NCBI RefSeq assembly: GCF_902459465.1
Contig: NC_047062.1
Coordinates: 25,971,866 to 26,035,865 of the forward strand
Reading direction: 5' to 3'
Origin: Asterias rubens
Taxonomy: Eukaryota > Echinodermata > Asteroidea > Forcipulatida > Asteriidae
Length of the DNA stretch: 64,000 nucleotides
Within the stretch, counting starts at the first letter, position 1, and each line of letters begins with the position of its first letter. Positions 52,548-63,805 of this stretch are shown here, piece after piece. The position numbers and the translations under genes were made by a program. A model generated the notes under the pieces. It saw only the letters and a program-made list of their open reading frames with translations. It ran no database searches and was not told the origin of the DNA.

Positions 52548-53097
52548 AGTCACCTGGAAGTGGTATTTTTTCAAAATAAAGCTTTTGTCCCTAATATATG
52601 TGTTTTGATGAGTGGAATGTGAATAAACAGTTAACTAAGGTTTTAAAAAATCAGTTCTTATGTTATTTACAAATTTAAGAGTAGACCCCGACCCGAGAGG
52701 GCGCTGTTCGTGACGTAAATCGAGGCAGACTTTGCCTGTAATGCGTAGAGTAAACACAATTGCAAAGTACATGTACGGACCAAGTCGTGAGTTTGTACGT
52801 TTCAAAAATGCCGACCAGGTGTATTGCTGCTGAATGCAGAAAAACACTTTTTGAAATGTACCAACTCACGACTTGGACGTACATGTACTTTGCACGTGTG
52901 TTTACTATACGCATTGCAGGCAAAGTCTGCCTCGATTGACGTCACAAAAGGGGTAGGCGGAGTCAGCCCCCCAAAACAACTTTATATATTTTTTAAACAT
53001 ATAAATCGTGACAAACAATTACTCAAAAAATTGTTTTATTGTTCGTTAGCATATACTCTTATGTTTGAAAGAAAAAAATATATATTTCCAGGTGACT
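52548..53097 (+). mobile_element. TTAA fold-back element (family 3)
   Basis: 550 bp; termini AGTCACCTGGAA and TTCCAGGTGACT between TTAA (52544-52547, 53098-53101). Long inner arms (about 52700-52800 and 52855-52940) are inverted copies containing AGGCAGACTTTGCCTG. The centre carries ATGCCGACCAGGTGT. A second, 5'-only copy starts at 57257. Confidence 0.8.
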
Positions 53098-53178
53098 TTA
53101 ACTAAATTCAGTATATTTTCTAAAGCTATACTGTACTTCATTCAAGGGTAAGAGTCGTGTACAGCAAAATGAAAAGAC

Positions 53179-53254
53179 TTAAAACAGCTCAAAGCGCAGA
53201 GCGATGATCTGGCTCAACTCAATGGGCACGATGCGAATGCGCCCTCCACGATGC
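53179..53254 (-). pseudogene. Orphan exon fragment resembling the end of an F5/8C domain
   Basis: The minus strand reads GGRIRIVPIELSQIIALRFE then LF and a TAA stop at 53179-53181. This matches the discoidin-domain ending (R-x-I-R-I-x-P then I-A-L-R-F-E-L) but stops before the usual final G-C. An AG acceptor precedes it (TGTAAAG/GC). No middle F5/8C exon is seen nearby. It could be a relic of a lost cluster member or a true terminal exon. Confidence 0.5.
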
Positions 53255-53310
53255 CTTTACAATTAATGTTGCCTGTAAAATTTTAGTTACGTTACGTCCT
53301 CTTCACCATT

Positions 53311-53516
53311 ATTTAGAACTTGAGGTCTCGAAATCAACCATCTCAACGTACACAACTTCGTGTGACAAGGGTGTTTTTTTCTTTCATTATTATCTCGCAA
53401 GTTCGATGACCAATTGAGATTAAATTTTCACAGGTTTGTTATTTTATGCATATATGTTGAGATACACCAAGTGTGAAGACTGGTCTTTGCAGTTACCAAT
53501 AGTGTCCACTGTCTTT
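53311..53516 (+). mobile_element. TTAA MITE (family 1), right half only
   Basis: Begins in the central palindrome (AACTTGAGGTCTCGAAATCA) and runs to ACCAATAGTGTCCACTGTCT plus TTAA. It sits next to the orphan F5/8C exon. Confidence 0.7.
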
Positions 53517-53651
53517 AATTATCTAATCAGTGGAATATCTTATTGGTCACATCGATCACCTTATTGAAACTATTGATCATTTTAATTATCACATACTGAT
53601 CACTTTAATGACACCCATTGATCACCTTATTAACACCTATTGATCACCTTA

Positions 53652-54062
53652 TTGAGGAAGTGTCGTGGCCAAGCGGTTAAGAGCACCAAATTCAAACTCT
53701 GGTGTTTCTGATCAGCAGAGTGTGGGTTCGAATCTCCAGCCGTGACACTGTGTCCTTGAGCAAGACACTTAACCATTGCTTCGTCCTTCGGATGGGACGT
53801 AAAGCCGTTGGTCCCATGTGTTGTGTAACGCATGTAAAAGAACCCAGTGCACTTATCGAAAAGAGAAGGGGTTCGCCCCGGTGTTCCTGGTTGTGGCTGC
53901 TTAATGCGCCGTAGCACCTTGTAAACCCTTATAAGGTGCTAAATAATTAGGTCTCAGAGTTCATCACTGCAATAACCTATCTTTCTGAAAGTTTGTATAT
54001 ACTCAGCGCCTTGAGTACCTTGTTTGGTAGATACGTGCGCTATATAAGACTTCGATATTATT
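53652..54062 (+). mobile_element. Full-length tRNA-derived SINE (family 1)
   Basis: The 5' head looks like a tRNA with an A box (TGGCCAAGCGGTTAAGAG) and a B box (GGGTTCGAATC). It is followed by a body found at several other sites. The tail reads GCGCCTTGAGTACC, then GCGCTATATAAGACTT and short ATT repeats. It is the most complete copy in the window. Confidence 0.8.
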
Positions 54063-56219
54063 GACACAAATAACTTACCTAACTAAAACACCTTATTGAC
54101 TGCCTAAGTGAGACCTTAACTGTAATTGCTCCTTGTCGCCATTGCATGTATTTTACATACTACCATCTTCCATTAAACCGCCAAGCAATTCCACCACTCT
54201 TCTTTATCTCTAGTTACTTCATTCAATACCAGTTTATCACCTGGAGCTATAGTAAACAGTCATGACCCAGTCATCATTTTTAAAGTTATACCGTCAGAGC
54301 TGTGTAATGAGAGACTTAATCGCAAGTAACTGTTGTCGAAACTCTCCTAATATACCGTCTGTATACCGTGGAGTGATAGCGCCCTCTGTTATCAAATCGT
54401 GATTGAGCAGATCGCGGTCTGTACATCCCATACATAACAGGGACGTCTTGCACCAAGACTGCTTCTGAAGACGAATACGGTGTACTGTACGAAATGTCAA
54501 GACAACTAGCTCATTTCAGAACCAAATAACACTCCTCCCAGAGGAGATTTTACACATTGGTGTATCCACAAGTTGACTATTTTGTATAGATCAGTTGCCT
54601 TAAGATTATAGCCTAAGGCTGGCTTGAGTGCAACTGCACTTGAACTAAATATGGGTTGGATGGGACCTGATGGATTCCGAATGGATTGTTTGGTGGATTG
54701 GGTGTATTGGTGGATTATTTTTGGACTTGTGGATCTCAAAGGAACCTACCCCTTTCCTAACTAAACAGTAATTACACAATCAACAAAACACATGAGATTA
54801 GTTTGACATAATTGTTTACACCCGATGAAGAAGTTAGGTTTATTCTCACCAGCTCTGCCTTTTACAGGTCAACGTCCCTATTACAAAGTATATAAACCTT
54901 GCACTGGCCGCCATCTTTGATGAAATGTGCACGCATGAAAAGGCTATCATTGGCTGGGAGTCATGGGCAGCGCGTACACACGTGCACTTTTCCATATTGC
55001 TGTTTAACATTTTTGTTTATCAAAGATAGTTGTCAATGACATCATGTGCAGTCCTTCTAGAGCACTGCCAGTGTTTAACATGGCCCAAGGTTTAACCAAT
55101 TAAATCCCAATAAGTGATTTTAGATCCGCCCACTTTTAAACAAGCTCTTTGCAACATAAAGTTGAAACTAATATTAAAATCCGTAGTTAAATTGATTCGT
55201 CAAAATATTACGCATGCACATTATTTGTTGTTGCTTTGTACACAAAATGCTTTGCTGTTCTTAATATCTGCATTTATTAATTATCATGATTGAAGCTAAT
55301 TTAAGATTTACACATAAAATGGTTCTTTGTATGAACATTAATTTGTTGTTAAAGTCCTCAGTCACCTTGTGAATGTAAACCGATTTACTTTACATTTTAA
55401 AATTTCAATTTATGACTGGAAAGGTGATGTTCAACTATGCTATCTGAGTTTTTCCTTTCGAGAAATAAAGGGACGTACAATTTGTTGTAAATGGCATTTT
55501 CTGATAATAGTATGCTCAACAGTTATGTGATCCATTTGTCGGCAGAGCTCAAGGCATAATTTCTGTGCGCTTTAAGAGCTGCACTTCATAAGTCATTAGT
55601 CTAGTGTTTATTACCGGGTTTTTTATTTTATGTTTGTACATAAAAAATATATCAGTATATATGTTGTATTGCCATTCAGATCAGAATAGATTTAACTTCT
55701 GTGTTTGGTTATTTTTGTTATTTCTTTATTGAAGTTCATTATTGTGTAACTTGACGCTATTCTTGCAGTTATTCAAACAAGATTTACAAAATAATTTTAT
55801 TTGTAATTTTTATTTAACGGATTCAGCTTTTTTTTTATGAAGGTGACTTAGTTGTTGGAAGTATTAAACATTGAGAAAAACCGTTTCCTCTGAAGTAACG
55901 TAGTTTTCAAGAAGAGGTTATTTGTTCTTTTGCAAATTCGATGGCCAGTTAGGTCAAAAGTTCCACAGATTTATTATTTTTATCATATTATGTTGAGATA
56001 CGCGAAGTGAGAATATGCCTACTGGTCCTGGACAATTACCGAATATATCCAGGGTATTGTAATCCTAGAATTCTGTAATATTTTTAATAAGTTTTATGAA
56101 AGTAGGCTTAAATTGTATTTTTAACATTAATTACACACTAATGATTAACTTGAGAGAATAGTACAAAAAAAAGGAGCAGAGAATGGGACGTCCTCCATCG
56201 TCTCAAAAAAGGTCTCTCA
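54063..56219. other. AT-rich intergenic DNA
   Basis: No gene recognised. A very decayed family 1 MITE (CCTCTGAAGTAACGTAGTTT) is at about 55855-56060. A short minus-strand reading at 54340-54440 is only faintly discoidin-like. Confidence 0.4.
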
Positions 56220-56830
56220 TTAGAAGTGTAATGACTTTGAGGTGATTCTTATCCTAAGCAAATTGCTTCGGTGTTTTGCATACAATCTATTTCCACCTCC
56301 CGTCATTCTATACTGTTCCCTTACAGACCATGCTTAAGTCCGCCTCTTCACAAATTCCCATTCCCTTAAATCGTACAGAACTGATGCCATTCATTCTGAA
56401 CGGACAGACACACCGTGTACTCCAGACAGACGATTATCCTTGAAGTACAGTATACCCCCACTACAAAGAAATAAGTGGCCTCCTATCTTTACTGATTATA
56501 CTGATAAATATTATTCACGGTACACGTTTGATTAATGATTGTAATCGTGTAATAATAACAATTCTTGATTATAAGAAGCAATTAATATCTCCGTTTGATT
56601 GTTACATTTATTCTTACGAATAAAATAAAACGTCCATGCACAGGTCCTAACACTTTATACCAAAGTTAAGCAGACCATGACGTGTGTGATGTTTAACTTT
56701 GAAAAACCACTGCCATTGGCGTTCCAAGCTCCTTCACGGTTTCTATACAATGAAGAAAACAGACACGTGAATGTAATGAAAAATATTACTTCAGACAATG
56801 TGGTACAAGAGTTATGGAAGGTTAATGCTG
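56220..56830. repeat. Diverged segmental paralogue of 33590-34900
   Basis: Counterpart of the previous block, without the MITE. On the minus strand both contain a tag acceptor followed by WNANG-x-G-x-SKLN, but the reading frames upstream differ. Confidence 0.6.
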
Positions 56831-56856
56831 ACACATGAATAAAAACCTACTATTTT

Positions 56857-57125
56857 ATCGTGTACGCACATGATACTTGTCGTGTACATACATGATTTTT
56901 TATCGTGTTAGTACATGATAAATTCGTACACGATAAAAGTTCGTGTGCGTATGATCTCTTATCGTGTACGTACACAATACAATTGTACCGTGTGTGTACA
57001 CGATGAGTTACCGTCTTCGTACACGATAAGTTTTGATTTGTCGTGTACGTACACGGGAAGCTCATATATTATGAATCGCGTACATCGTGTACGTACACGA
57101 TAAGGTATTATGTACGCACACACGA
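56857..57125. repeat. Array of 18-bp palindromes (ATCGTGTACGTACACGAT)
   Basis: About ten or eleven perfect or near-perfect copies lie at 56857, 56879, 56902, about 56923 (half), 56940, 56961, 56987, 57010, 57040, 57084 and about 57109. Spacers are short and unlike each other. The copy at 57084-57101 is exact. Confidence 0.8.
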
Positions 57126-57256
57126 ATATTGCAGGTTTGTTTATTCACGTGGCAGCAATACGCTTCCGTAATAGGATGCTAATTTATTCTAATTTATTAA
57201 AATGTTGACTCACACATGGTAAACAATATTTATTCAGCTTTTGACAAAAAGCTTAA

Positions 57257-57680
57257 AGTCACCTGGAAATAGATTTATTTTTTTCGAACATAAGAGTATA
57301 TGTTTATGAACATTAAAACACTTTTTAATAATTGTTTGTCACGCTTTATATGTTTAAAAATTAGATAAGTTGTTTTGGGGGTGACTCCGCCTACCCATTT
57401 TTTGACGTCAATCGAGGCAGAGTTTGCCTAGATCGAGCATCGACCCCCACGTGCAAAGTGCATGTAAGTCCAAGTTGTGAGTTTGTACGTTCCGAAAAAA
57501 GGCTGTTTTCTTGCATTTTTTTCCCGGCAATGCCGACCAGGTGTGGACTTCAATGTCTAATCGGTATTTATATTTCAAGGCGGAATATTTCGTTATTCAA
57601 AATGTCAAATTCAAGACCATTGAATATACAGACCCATTGTTCTTACAGTGATATCATCAGATTGTTTCGATGTTGACACA
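57257..57680 (+). mobile_element. TTAA fold-back element (family 3), one arm plus centre
   Basis: Starts AGTCACCTGGAA after TTAA (57253-57256) and runs through GGTGACTCCGCCTACCC, AATCGAGGCAGAGTTTGCCT and ATGCCGACCAGGTGT (57530). The right terminal repeat was not found; the right limit is approximate. Confidence 0.65.
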
Positions 57681-58398
57681 TTTTACCCCGGAAGCCAACG
57701 AACACAATGGCATTTTACACAATGAGGTGGAGACTTGTCATTTTCAACACTCACAATAATGAGGACTTTATCTATCCGAAATTGAGTACACAGCAACTTA
57801 TATTTCCACAATTCCAGTGCTTTGATTTGAGTATTTATTGATAAATTGTGGCTAGAATTATTCCAAAATGATTTCAAGGTTTAGAAATAATACATGTCTA
57901 AATGTGTTGTCACTGGTTCAGCGTGCAGTAGACACGGACAGAGTTGGGTTTTTTTATGATTGATATCTGCAGGCTCTCAGCAGAAGAAAACTTATTTTCA
58001 AGAGGAATTAACAGTACGTCTCTGATTAGTTTAAACAGCGCGTTTTCCTTGTTATGCATGTCCATAATAAAACATAATATAATTACCTTAACATTTACTG
58101 CAAAGATTCCTGCAAAAAGTAAATCGATTCTCGCCAACCTGTGATGTGAAAATCATTCCCGTAGGCAAAAAAACAAACGAGTTACTTGTTATTGCTACTA
58201 GATAGTTTCAGTAACGTGACAAATAATAGTGTTTTGAAAAAGTTAAACCGGTTATTTCGAGGTGTGAACAACATTTCAAGATTGAAGATGTAATGCTCAC
58301 AAACATGCAAGTTGTGGAAATCTCCCCTGGAAATTTTGCCTAAGATGACATAGTGAAAATCTCGTGATTTTTTCACAACTTTCTCGTGACTCATTTAA

Positions 58399-59761
58399 TC
58401 TATATTATAAAAGCGCTTAAATCGCATGGGCGCCGCCATTGTTGTTTGGCAAGTGGTGCCCGCACCCTGCTAAAATGATGCTTCCTGGGGTAAATTTCGG
58501 GGTACCCGTGTTGGAGCATGTGTTGTTTGTGACGTCACAGTCAAAGCGCGAGCGTGTGTGCAGGCGTCCTTTGTGATGTCACAGTCACGGCGCGAGCGTC
58601 CAGTAACTTCGCGCGTACATACAGTACAGAACAATGCATGGGGTGGGGGGGGGGGGAGCACGACGACAGGATGAAGACTGGTGGGGAGAACGTTGTGTGG
58701 ACAGGGAGATGGAAGGGGCATGTAGTGGTACGTCTGTTGGAAGAGGGCGGGGGAACGCCAAAAAATGTAGGGAGTATTAGTAAAAGGGCTGGACAAATAA
58801 AACGGAAAGGGGAAGAAAAAAAGAGACTAATGGTGACATTGGACAGGGAAAAAATAAACTGGACAGAGAAAAATACACGAAACGGAGAACCACCTGACTG
58901 GCGGGACCCGCGGGGAACAGGAAAAGTTATGGGACGGCAAAAAGTGCAAAGAACAATTCACGGACGGGATGACGGGAAGGAGGCACGGGTAAGATTTTGG
59001 ACGGGAATAGGAGGCAGGGGCACAATGTGGTACGTCTGTGGAACGGGGGACGGGGGCACGGCAAAAATAGAAATGACGGGGAAAATGAACAGGGCTGGGG
59101 TATAGGTAGGGATTGAACAAAATTAAAAGGGACTATCGTGATATGGGACATGGGACAGGAAAATATTAAACTGAATGTGGGGGGGGGGATTAAGCCCATA
59201 AAACGGGAAAACCCCACAATTGGGAACCGCGCGAAACTGGAAAATATGAGTTATGGGCAAACATTGGCAAGCAAAGAACACTGCAATGCAGGGGATCGTG
59301 GGGATGGACGGGAGAGGCACTGATGCGTGGGTTAGATATGGGACGGGATAGGAAAGGTGCACACGGTGGGACAGGGAGTTTGGGAAAAATGAACGAGGCT
59401 GGTGAGGGGGGAAAAAGCAAAGGGGTTTGAAAGCTATACAGGACAGAAAATAATCAACTGAACTGGAACAAAATAAACGAAACGGGATATAAACACTGGG
59501 AAAGAACCACTATCGGGATCCGCTGGAAACTGGAAAATATAGATGGGATCGACAATGCAAAACGGAAAAAAGATGGACAAGTGTACGATTTCACAAAGCA
59601 CTAAGATTCATCTTAACTTAGGATGGCCTGTTTGCCACAGTGATTTGTATTGTGACCCTGCCCAGCCACTTTAGCCCTCCCCTGTACACAACGCTACACT
59701 TGCAGCATTTTACGTCGAGCTTTCCAGCGGGGTTGCCGCGCGAAGCGCGGCATCCCCCTTG
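58399..59761 (+). mobile_element. Helitron-like element with purine-rich interior
   Basis: The start is TCTATATTATAAAAGCGC, like the 26.7-kb Helitron. The end has a long hairpin (59726-59759, AGCGGGG and GCCGCGC arms) followed by CTTG and a T flank, one base off the CTRR consensus. From about 58640 to 59590 the plus strand is strongly purine-biased. No transposase is seen. Confidence 0.65.
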
Positions 59762-59954
59762 TCAATAAAAAAAACCTTAACTTTCACAAGTTCGTTACTT
59801 CATGCGTGTAGAATGTTGATTTACATTAAGTGTAGGGGTTTGTGTATGCACACATGTGCAGCACTAAACTGAAGTTAACTTAGACTTTTTAAACGAAATT
59901 TAATAAGGGAATCAATGTGTGGTGAAGAGGTTTTCAACTAGTGGAATAAACCCG

Positions 59955-60021
59955 CCGAGGCCTGGTTCTTGATAATTTACCTCGACTTCGTATCGGTAAA
60001 ATTATCAAGAACCAGGCCTCT
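59955..60021. repeat. Long-stem hairpin
   Basis: GAGGCCTGGTTCTTGATAAT and its complement form arms of about 25 bp around a loop of about 13 bases. It is downstream of the right-hand SRCR gene. It could be a tiny MITE or a structured RNA; neither is shown. Confidence 0.6.
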
Positions 60022-60626
60022 GGAATTCTGGAAACGGGAAATTTTCCAGAGTAAAGTATCGCCGTTCACGGTTAAATTAAATGTTGTTATGCATTGCAAA
60101 TTAATGAACCAATAATAGATAGACAAGGGCTGTATAAACGAATCGTTATAACGCCTTATTGCTAGGACCACGGTAAAGGAACAAATCTGTGTTGGATTAG
60201 GGTCTAACGTGGGGAGGTAGTTTGTAGTGGTGTAAATTTTGTATGATGACTTTGGTTAACGAATAACTGGGGGTTTTTGAGAAGAAAAAGTGCGCCACCA
60301 AGAGTTTGCAAAGCAGAGGTAAATGTGTAAAGACCGTTCAAGTCCCCGGCAAAACAAAACAAAATCTTTTATTTTTAACCTTTGATTTTCTTATCTGAAC
60401 ACAATAGTCAAACAAAGTATGTCAGTTCCATTACTAAAGTTAACACAAGATAATGTCACAGTCTAGTGTGAGCAGGGAAGTCAATAATATTTCGCTAGGC
60501 TCCTTACGAAAAAGGTCGTGCTACTACACTTGCTTCTCACATGTAATTTGAAATATATTAGAATGATGATGGCTCCGGTTTGCAAAGGGTTTTTGATAAG
60601 TATCATTTGGCTACATCCGTAATTAC

Positions 60627-63600
60627 CTTTATAACAGGTTACTCCAGCAGTTTCTGTATTTCTGCACTTTGGTTTTTCCCAGCAATGTGATGGACACTCT
60701 GTGATTTTGGCCTCGGAACCGTCACACACAACCCGATCCATTAAGTTGGGACCACTCCCTTGACCGAAGAAAGCACCCGACTTTGCCTGCCTGGCACCAG
60801 GGTAACCCAGCTGTCTGCAGACGACCCCAGCATCAGTCAAGTCCCACTCATTGTCGCAGATGGCTCCCCATGTGCCATTCAAATTTATCTCAACCTTTCC
60901 ACTTCTCATGGTTGGTCCGTCCACAAGCCTTACAGTGTCTTGTTAAGATAGGGAAGAGTGAATAGAAACAATGTAGCCGAGTCGAAATGGAAAGAGGGGT
61001 AGACAATTTTACCACGATCAGTTTTAAGCTTGAAATTTTCTGCATTAAAACCACTAGAAAAGAATAAAGAGTAAACTCAACCGGATTGTGCTTACGTATA
61101 TAAATAACCAGAGTTTGTATAGCGAAGCGGGCAACTTAGTAGGCGTAGGTTTGTTTGTATATAAACAACCAGAGTTTGTATAGCGAAGCGGGCAACTTAG
61201 TAGGCGTAGTTTTGTTTGTATATAAACAACCAGAGTTTGTATAGCGAAGCGGGCAACTTAGTAGGTGTAGGTTTGTTTGTATATAGACAACCAGAGTTTG
61301 TATAGCGAAGCGGGCAACTTAGTGGGCGTAGGTTTGTTCGTATATAGACAACCAGAGTTTGTATAGCGAAGCGGGCAACTTATAATCTTATACTCTTCAC
61401 AAAACAGCCACAAGACCATCGACCCACAGATGATAAACATTTAAAAGAAAACATTTCTTACTTGGTTTGCAGACTACTCCAGCAGTGCTGGTGCATGGAT
61501 CATTTTCCCTGCAAAGAAATGGGCACCAGGAAAGATATGGCTCCGTCCCTTTACAAGCAACTCGATCCATTACAATAGGAAGTTCTGTCGCTCCGTAAAA
61601 TGATCCAATCTTTGCCTCACTTGCCTCTAGGAAACCAAGCTGCCAGCATACAGTAGTCGCATCTTGTATGTCCCAGTTTGTATCACATACCGCACCCCAA
61701 GCACCGTCATGGTAAATCTCGACTCGACCTCTAAGTACGTCATCACCTCCAGCTAGCCGGATGATACCATCTTCAATAAAACAATACAATGTTTTGTCAC
61801 ACCTAAGAAAGTATGTTTTGCCCTATCTTGATAAAAAAAAACATTGTAAGAGGGATGAAATAGCTTAAACTAATATAGATTGGTTTAAAAAAGTTGGTCT
61901 TGAGAGCAGCCTTAATGAGTCCAGTGAGTGTAGTTGAGGCATGGATGTGGACGGGAAGGTTATTCCATCAGAGAGTGGGTGTGACAATTGATGAGGAGGC
62001 GCATTTTCTGTAGCGAGTGCGGGGGATATGACCAGAGTTGAATTCCAAGTGGGCAGTAAATGATGATCAGAGAACACGAGACGTAGGTTGCTTCATGTGA
62101 ATTAGTCATTCTGAGATACATTTAGGGGCCAGACCATGTTTAACTTTGTATGCAAGAGTAAGAACTTAAAATCGGATCCTTTGAGACACCAAGGAGCCAG
62201 TGTAAGGAGCGCAGAAGGGGAGTGATGTGATATGATTTCTGTGATCTGATGTGATGTGATCTGTGCGAGACACTGAGTTCTGTAATGGAGGGGAGCAATG
62301 TTGGATTGATGTAGAGACTATTGCAGTAATCGAGGTAAAACAAAGTAGTGAAAGCATGAACCAGTCGTTCAGTGGTACTTTGTTCTAAGTAGCGTCTAAG
62401 CTTTCCGATCTTGTGGATTCAAACAGGCAGCGGAACAACGTGTGTTCTTGGTGAGTTTGTGTAGGGTTAAATGGTGATCAAGGGTGACTCCGAGATCTCT
62501 AACGGTCTAAATTGTTTGATATTTTTTATATTAGCATGGATTACATATACAAAATATGCTTTGAACTTATAACAGCTTATAACCGTTAACTTCATGTAAG
62601 ATCCAGAAAATGTTATTCTTGAGCATCAATAAATTTCTATAGTGATGTGTTTTATAAGAATTACTCATTTGACATGTTTATATAGCATAATGCCGAGTTT
62701 TAACGTTACCTCGACATCCAAGAACTTCAAATGCAAAGTAAGGATACGGTGCAATCCAAGTGAGTGTCATTATTCGAAGGAATCTGGTCCTCAATATCTC
62801 AGGGAAGGTGACAGTTACTCGTTCACCACCAGCGACATTCCCGTTAAACTAAAAAAGAAAAACAATAATTTTTCGTTTCTAGGTTAATTTGTAATAAATA
62901 ATATATTGATATTATAGTACACAGTGACACCTATGGCGCTTCAACATTCCCCATCACTTGCCCATGTCAGCTCACTTGGGATTAGATAGTCTGTGCTGCC
63001 ACATAGCGCACTAAGCTAAGTCGATCCCTGCCCTTACCAAGTATCCGTTTACCCGTTGAAGAGAGAATCAATTAAATAAGAGTGTCTTGAGCAAGTAAAC
63101 AAGTGTTAACTTTGATCTTACCATTAACAGGGTTGTTTTACGTGCATGCGTTTTTGTTGAATATTATAATTAAAAAATTGTACAATATTTAACAATTGTG
63201 TCAATTTGGCTAAAACAAACATCGTATGAAAGTTAACAAAACAAAAAACAAAAACATCATACAAACACGTTTTTGATAACATTATTGTTGTTATAATTGA
63301 TGTTAAATTTGCATCGGGGATAAAGGGGGAAAAAATATATATATTTATTATTGTTGTTGTTGAAAATAAATATTAAAAAATGTAGACAATCCATGTAGAT
63401 CGGTCTCGAGTCCAGAGAATTGATATTTGTATAAATCCAATATGTCTAATTGCCCAGTCCCTCGGAAAAGAGATATCTGTATAAACCAAACCCTCCGAAC
63501 CAGTCAACACTCGCAAATAACAAAGGTACCTAAATCAAAGACTAGCGTCGCTAATCAAGACTAGGGAGCTCCTAGATACAAGAAATGGTATCTGACCTGT

Positions 63601-63805
63601 ATGGTATCTCCGTCTGCATTCGCCAAGTCATGCCAACTTTCAGATTCTCCCGTTGAACTGTACTTAACGCTGAAGGTTTCCATGTAGTATGATGAATGAC
63701 CCTGTACAATCAGTCCAGTAACAACTGGGCCTGGTAGTCCTAGATCCACTTGAATCCAAGAGTCTGCTACATCCTTTACACTTGGTACCCACCAGTGGCT
63801 GTTTC
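60627..63805 (-). CDS. Paralogous F5/8C-SRCR-SRCR gene, 5' end beyond the window
   Basis: Visible exons 5' to 3': 63597-63805 (F5/8C middle: SHWWVPSV, SWIQVDLGLPGPVVTGLIVQ), 62710-62848 (F5/8C end: GGERVTVTFPEILRTRFLRI to FAFEVLGCR), 61462-61770 (SRCR: GRVEIYHDGAWGAVCDTNWD) and 60627-60938 (SRCR: GKVEINLNGTWGAICDNEWD). Lengths (209, 139, 309, 312 nt) and phases equal those of the gene at 39-52 kb, so the two are tandem paralogues in the same orientation. The signal peptide and first F5/8C exon must lie to the right of 64000. The last visible exon ends in phase 1 at AAAG/GTAATT, and no terminal exon was found. A secreted recognition or adhesion role is inferred from domains only. Confidence 0.85.
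61096..61382. repeat. 61-bp minisatellite, nearly five copies
   Basis: The units begin at about 61096, 61157, 61218, 61279 and 61340. They share CCAGAGTTTGTATAGCGAAG and CGGGCAACTTAGTAGGCG with few changes. It is in the intron between the two SRCR exons. Confidence 0.85.
61870..62510 (-). mobile_element. Decayed LINE fragment
   Basis: The minus strand shows LDYCNSLYINPTLLPSITEL and YHITPLLRSLHWL, corresponding to the LDYCNSLLYGLP and HITPVLxxLHWLP blocks of CR1/L2-like LINEs. It is frameshifted and truncated at both ends, in an intron of the right-hand SRCR gene. Confidence 0.7.

Noticed and set aside
53652-53745. tRNA-Leu-like gene
   Set aside because: A and B boxes are present, but the sequence is the head of a multi-copy SINE and has lost the acceptor pairing needed for a functional tRNA.
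54340-54440. Minus-strand reading LLNHDLITEGAITPRYTDG as the start of an F5/8C domain
   Set aside because: Only ITEGAIT is suggestive. It overlaps a GCGCCCTCTG word common in repeats, and competing frames are equally open.
56857-57125. CRISPR array
   Set aside because: The repeats are palindromic 18-mers with irregular spacing, and the host is a eukaryote; no cas genes exist here.
58554-59105. 183-codon ORF on the plus strand and long opposite frames
   Set aside because: The frame is open because of the purine-rich composition inside a Helitron-like element. There is no domain, and codon use is driven by the skew.
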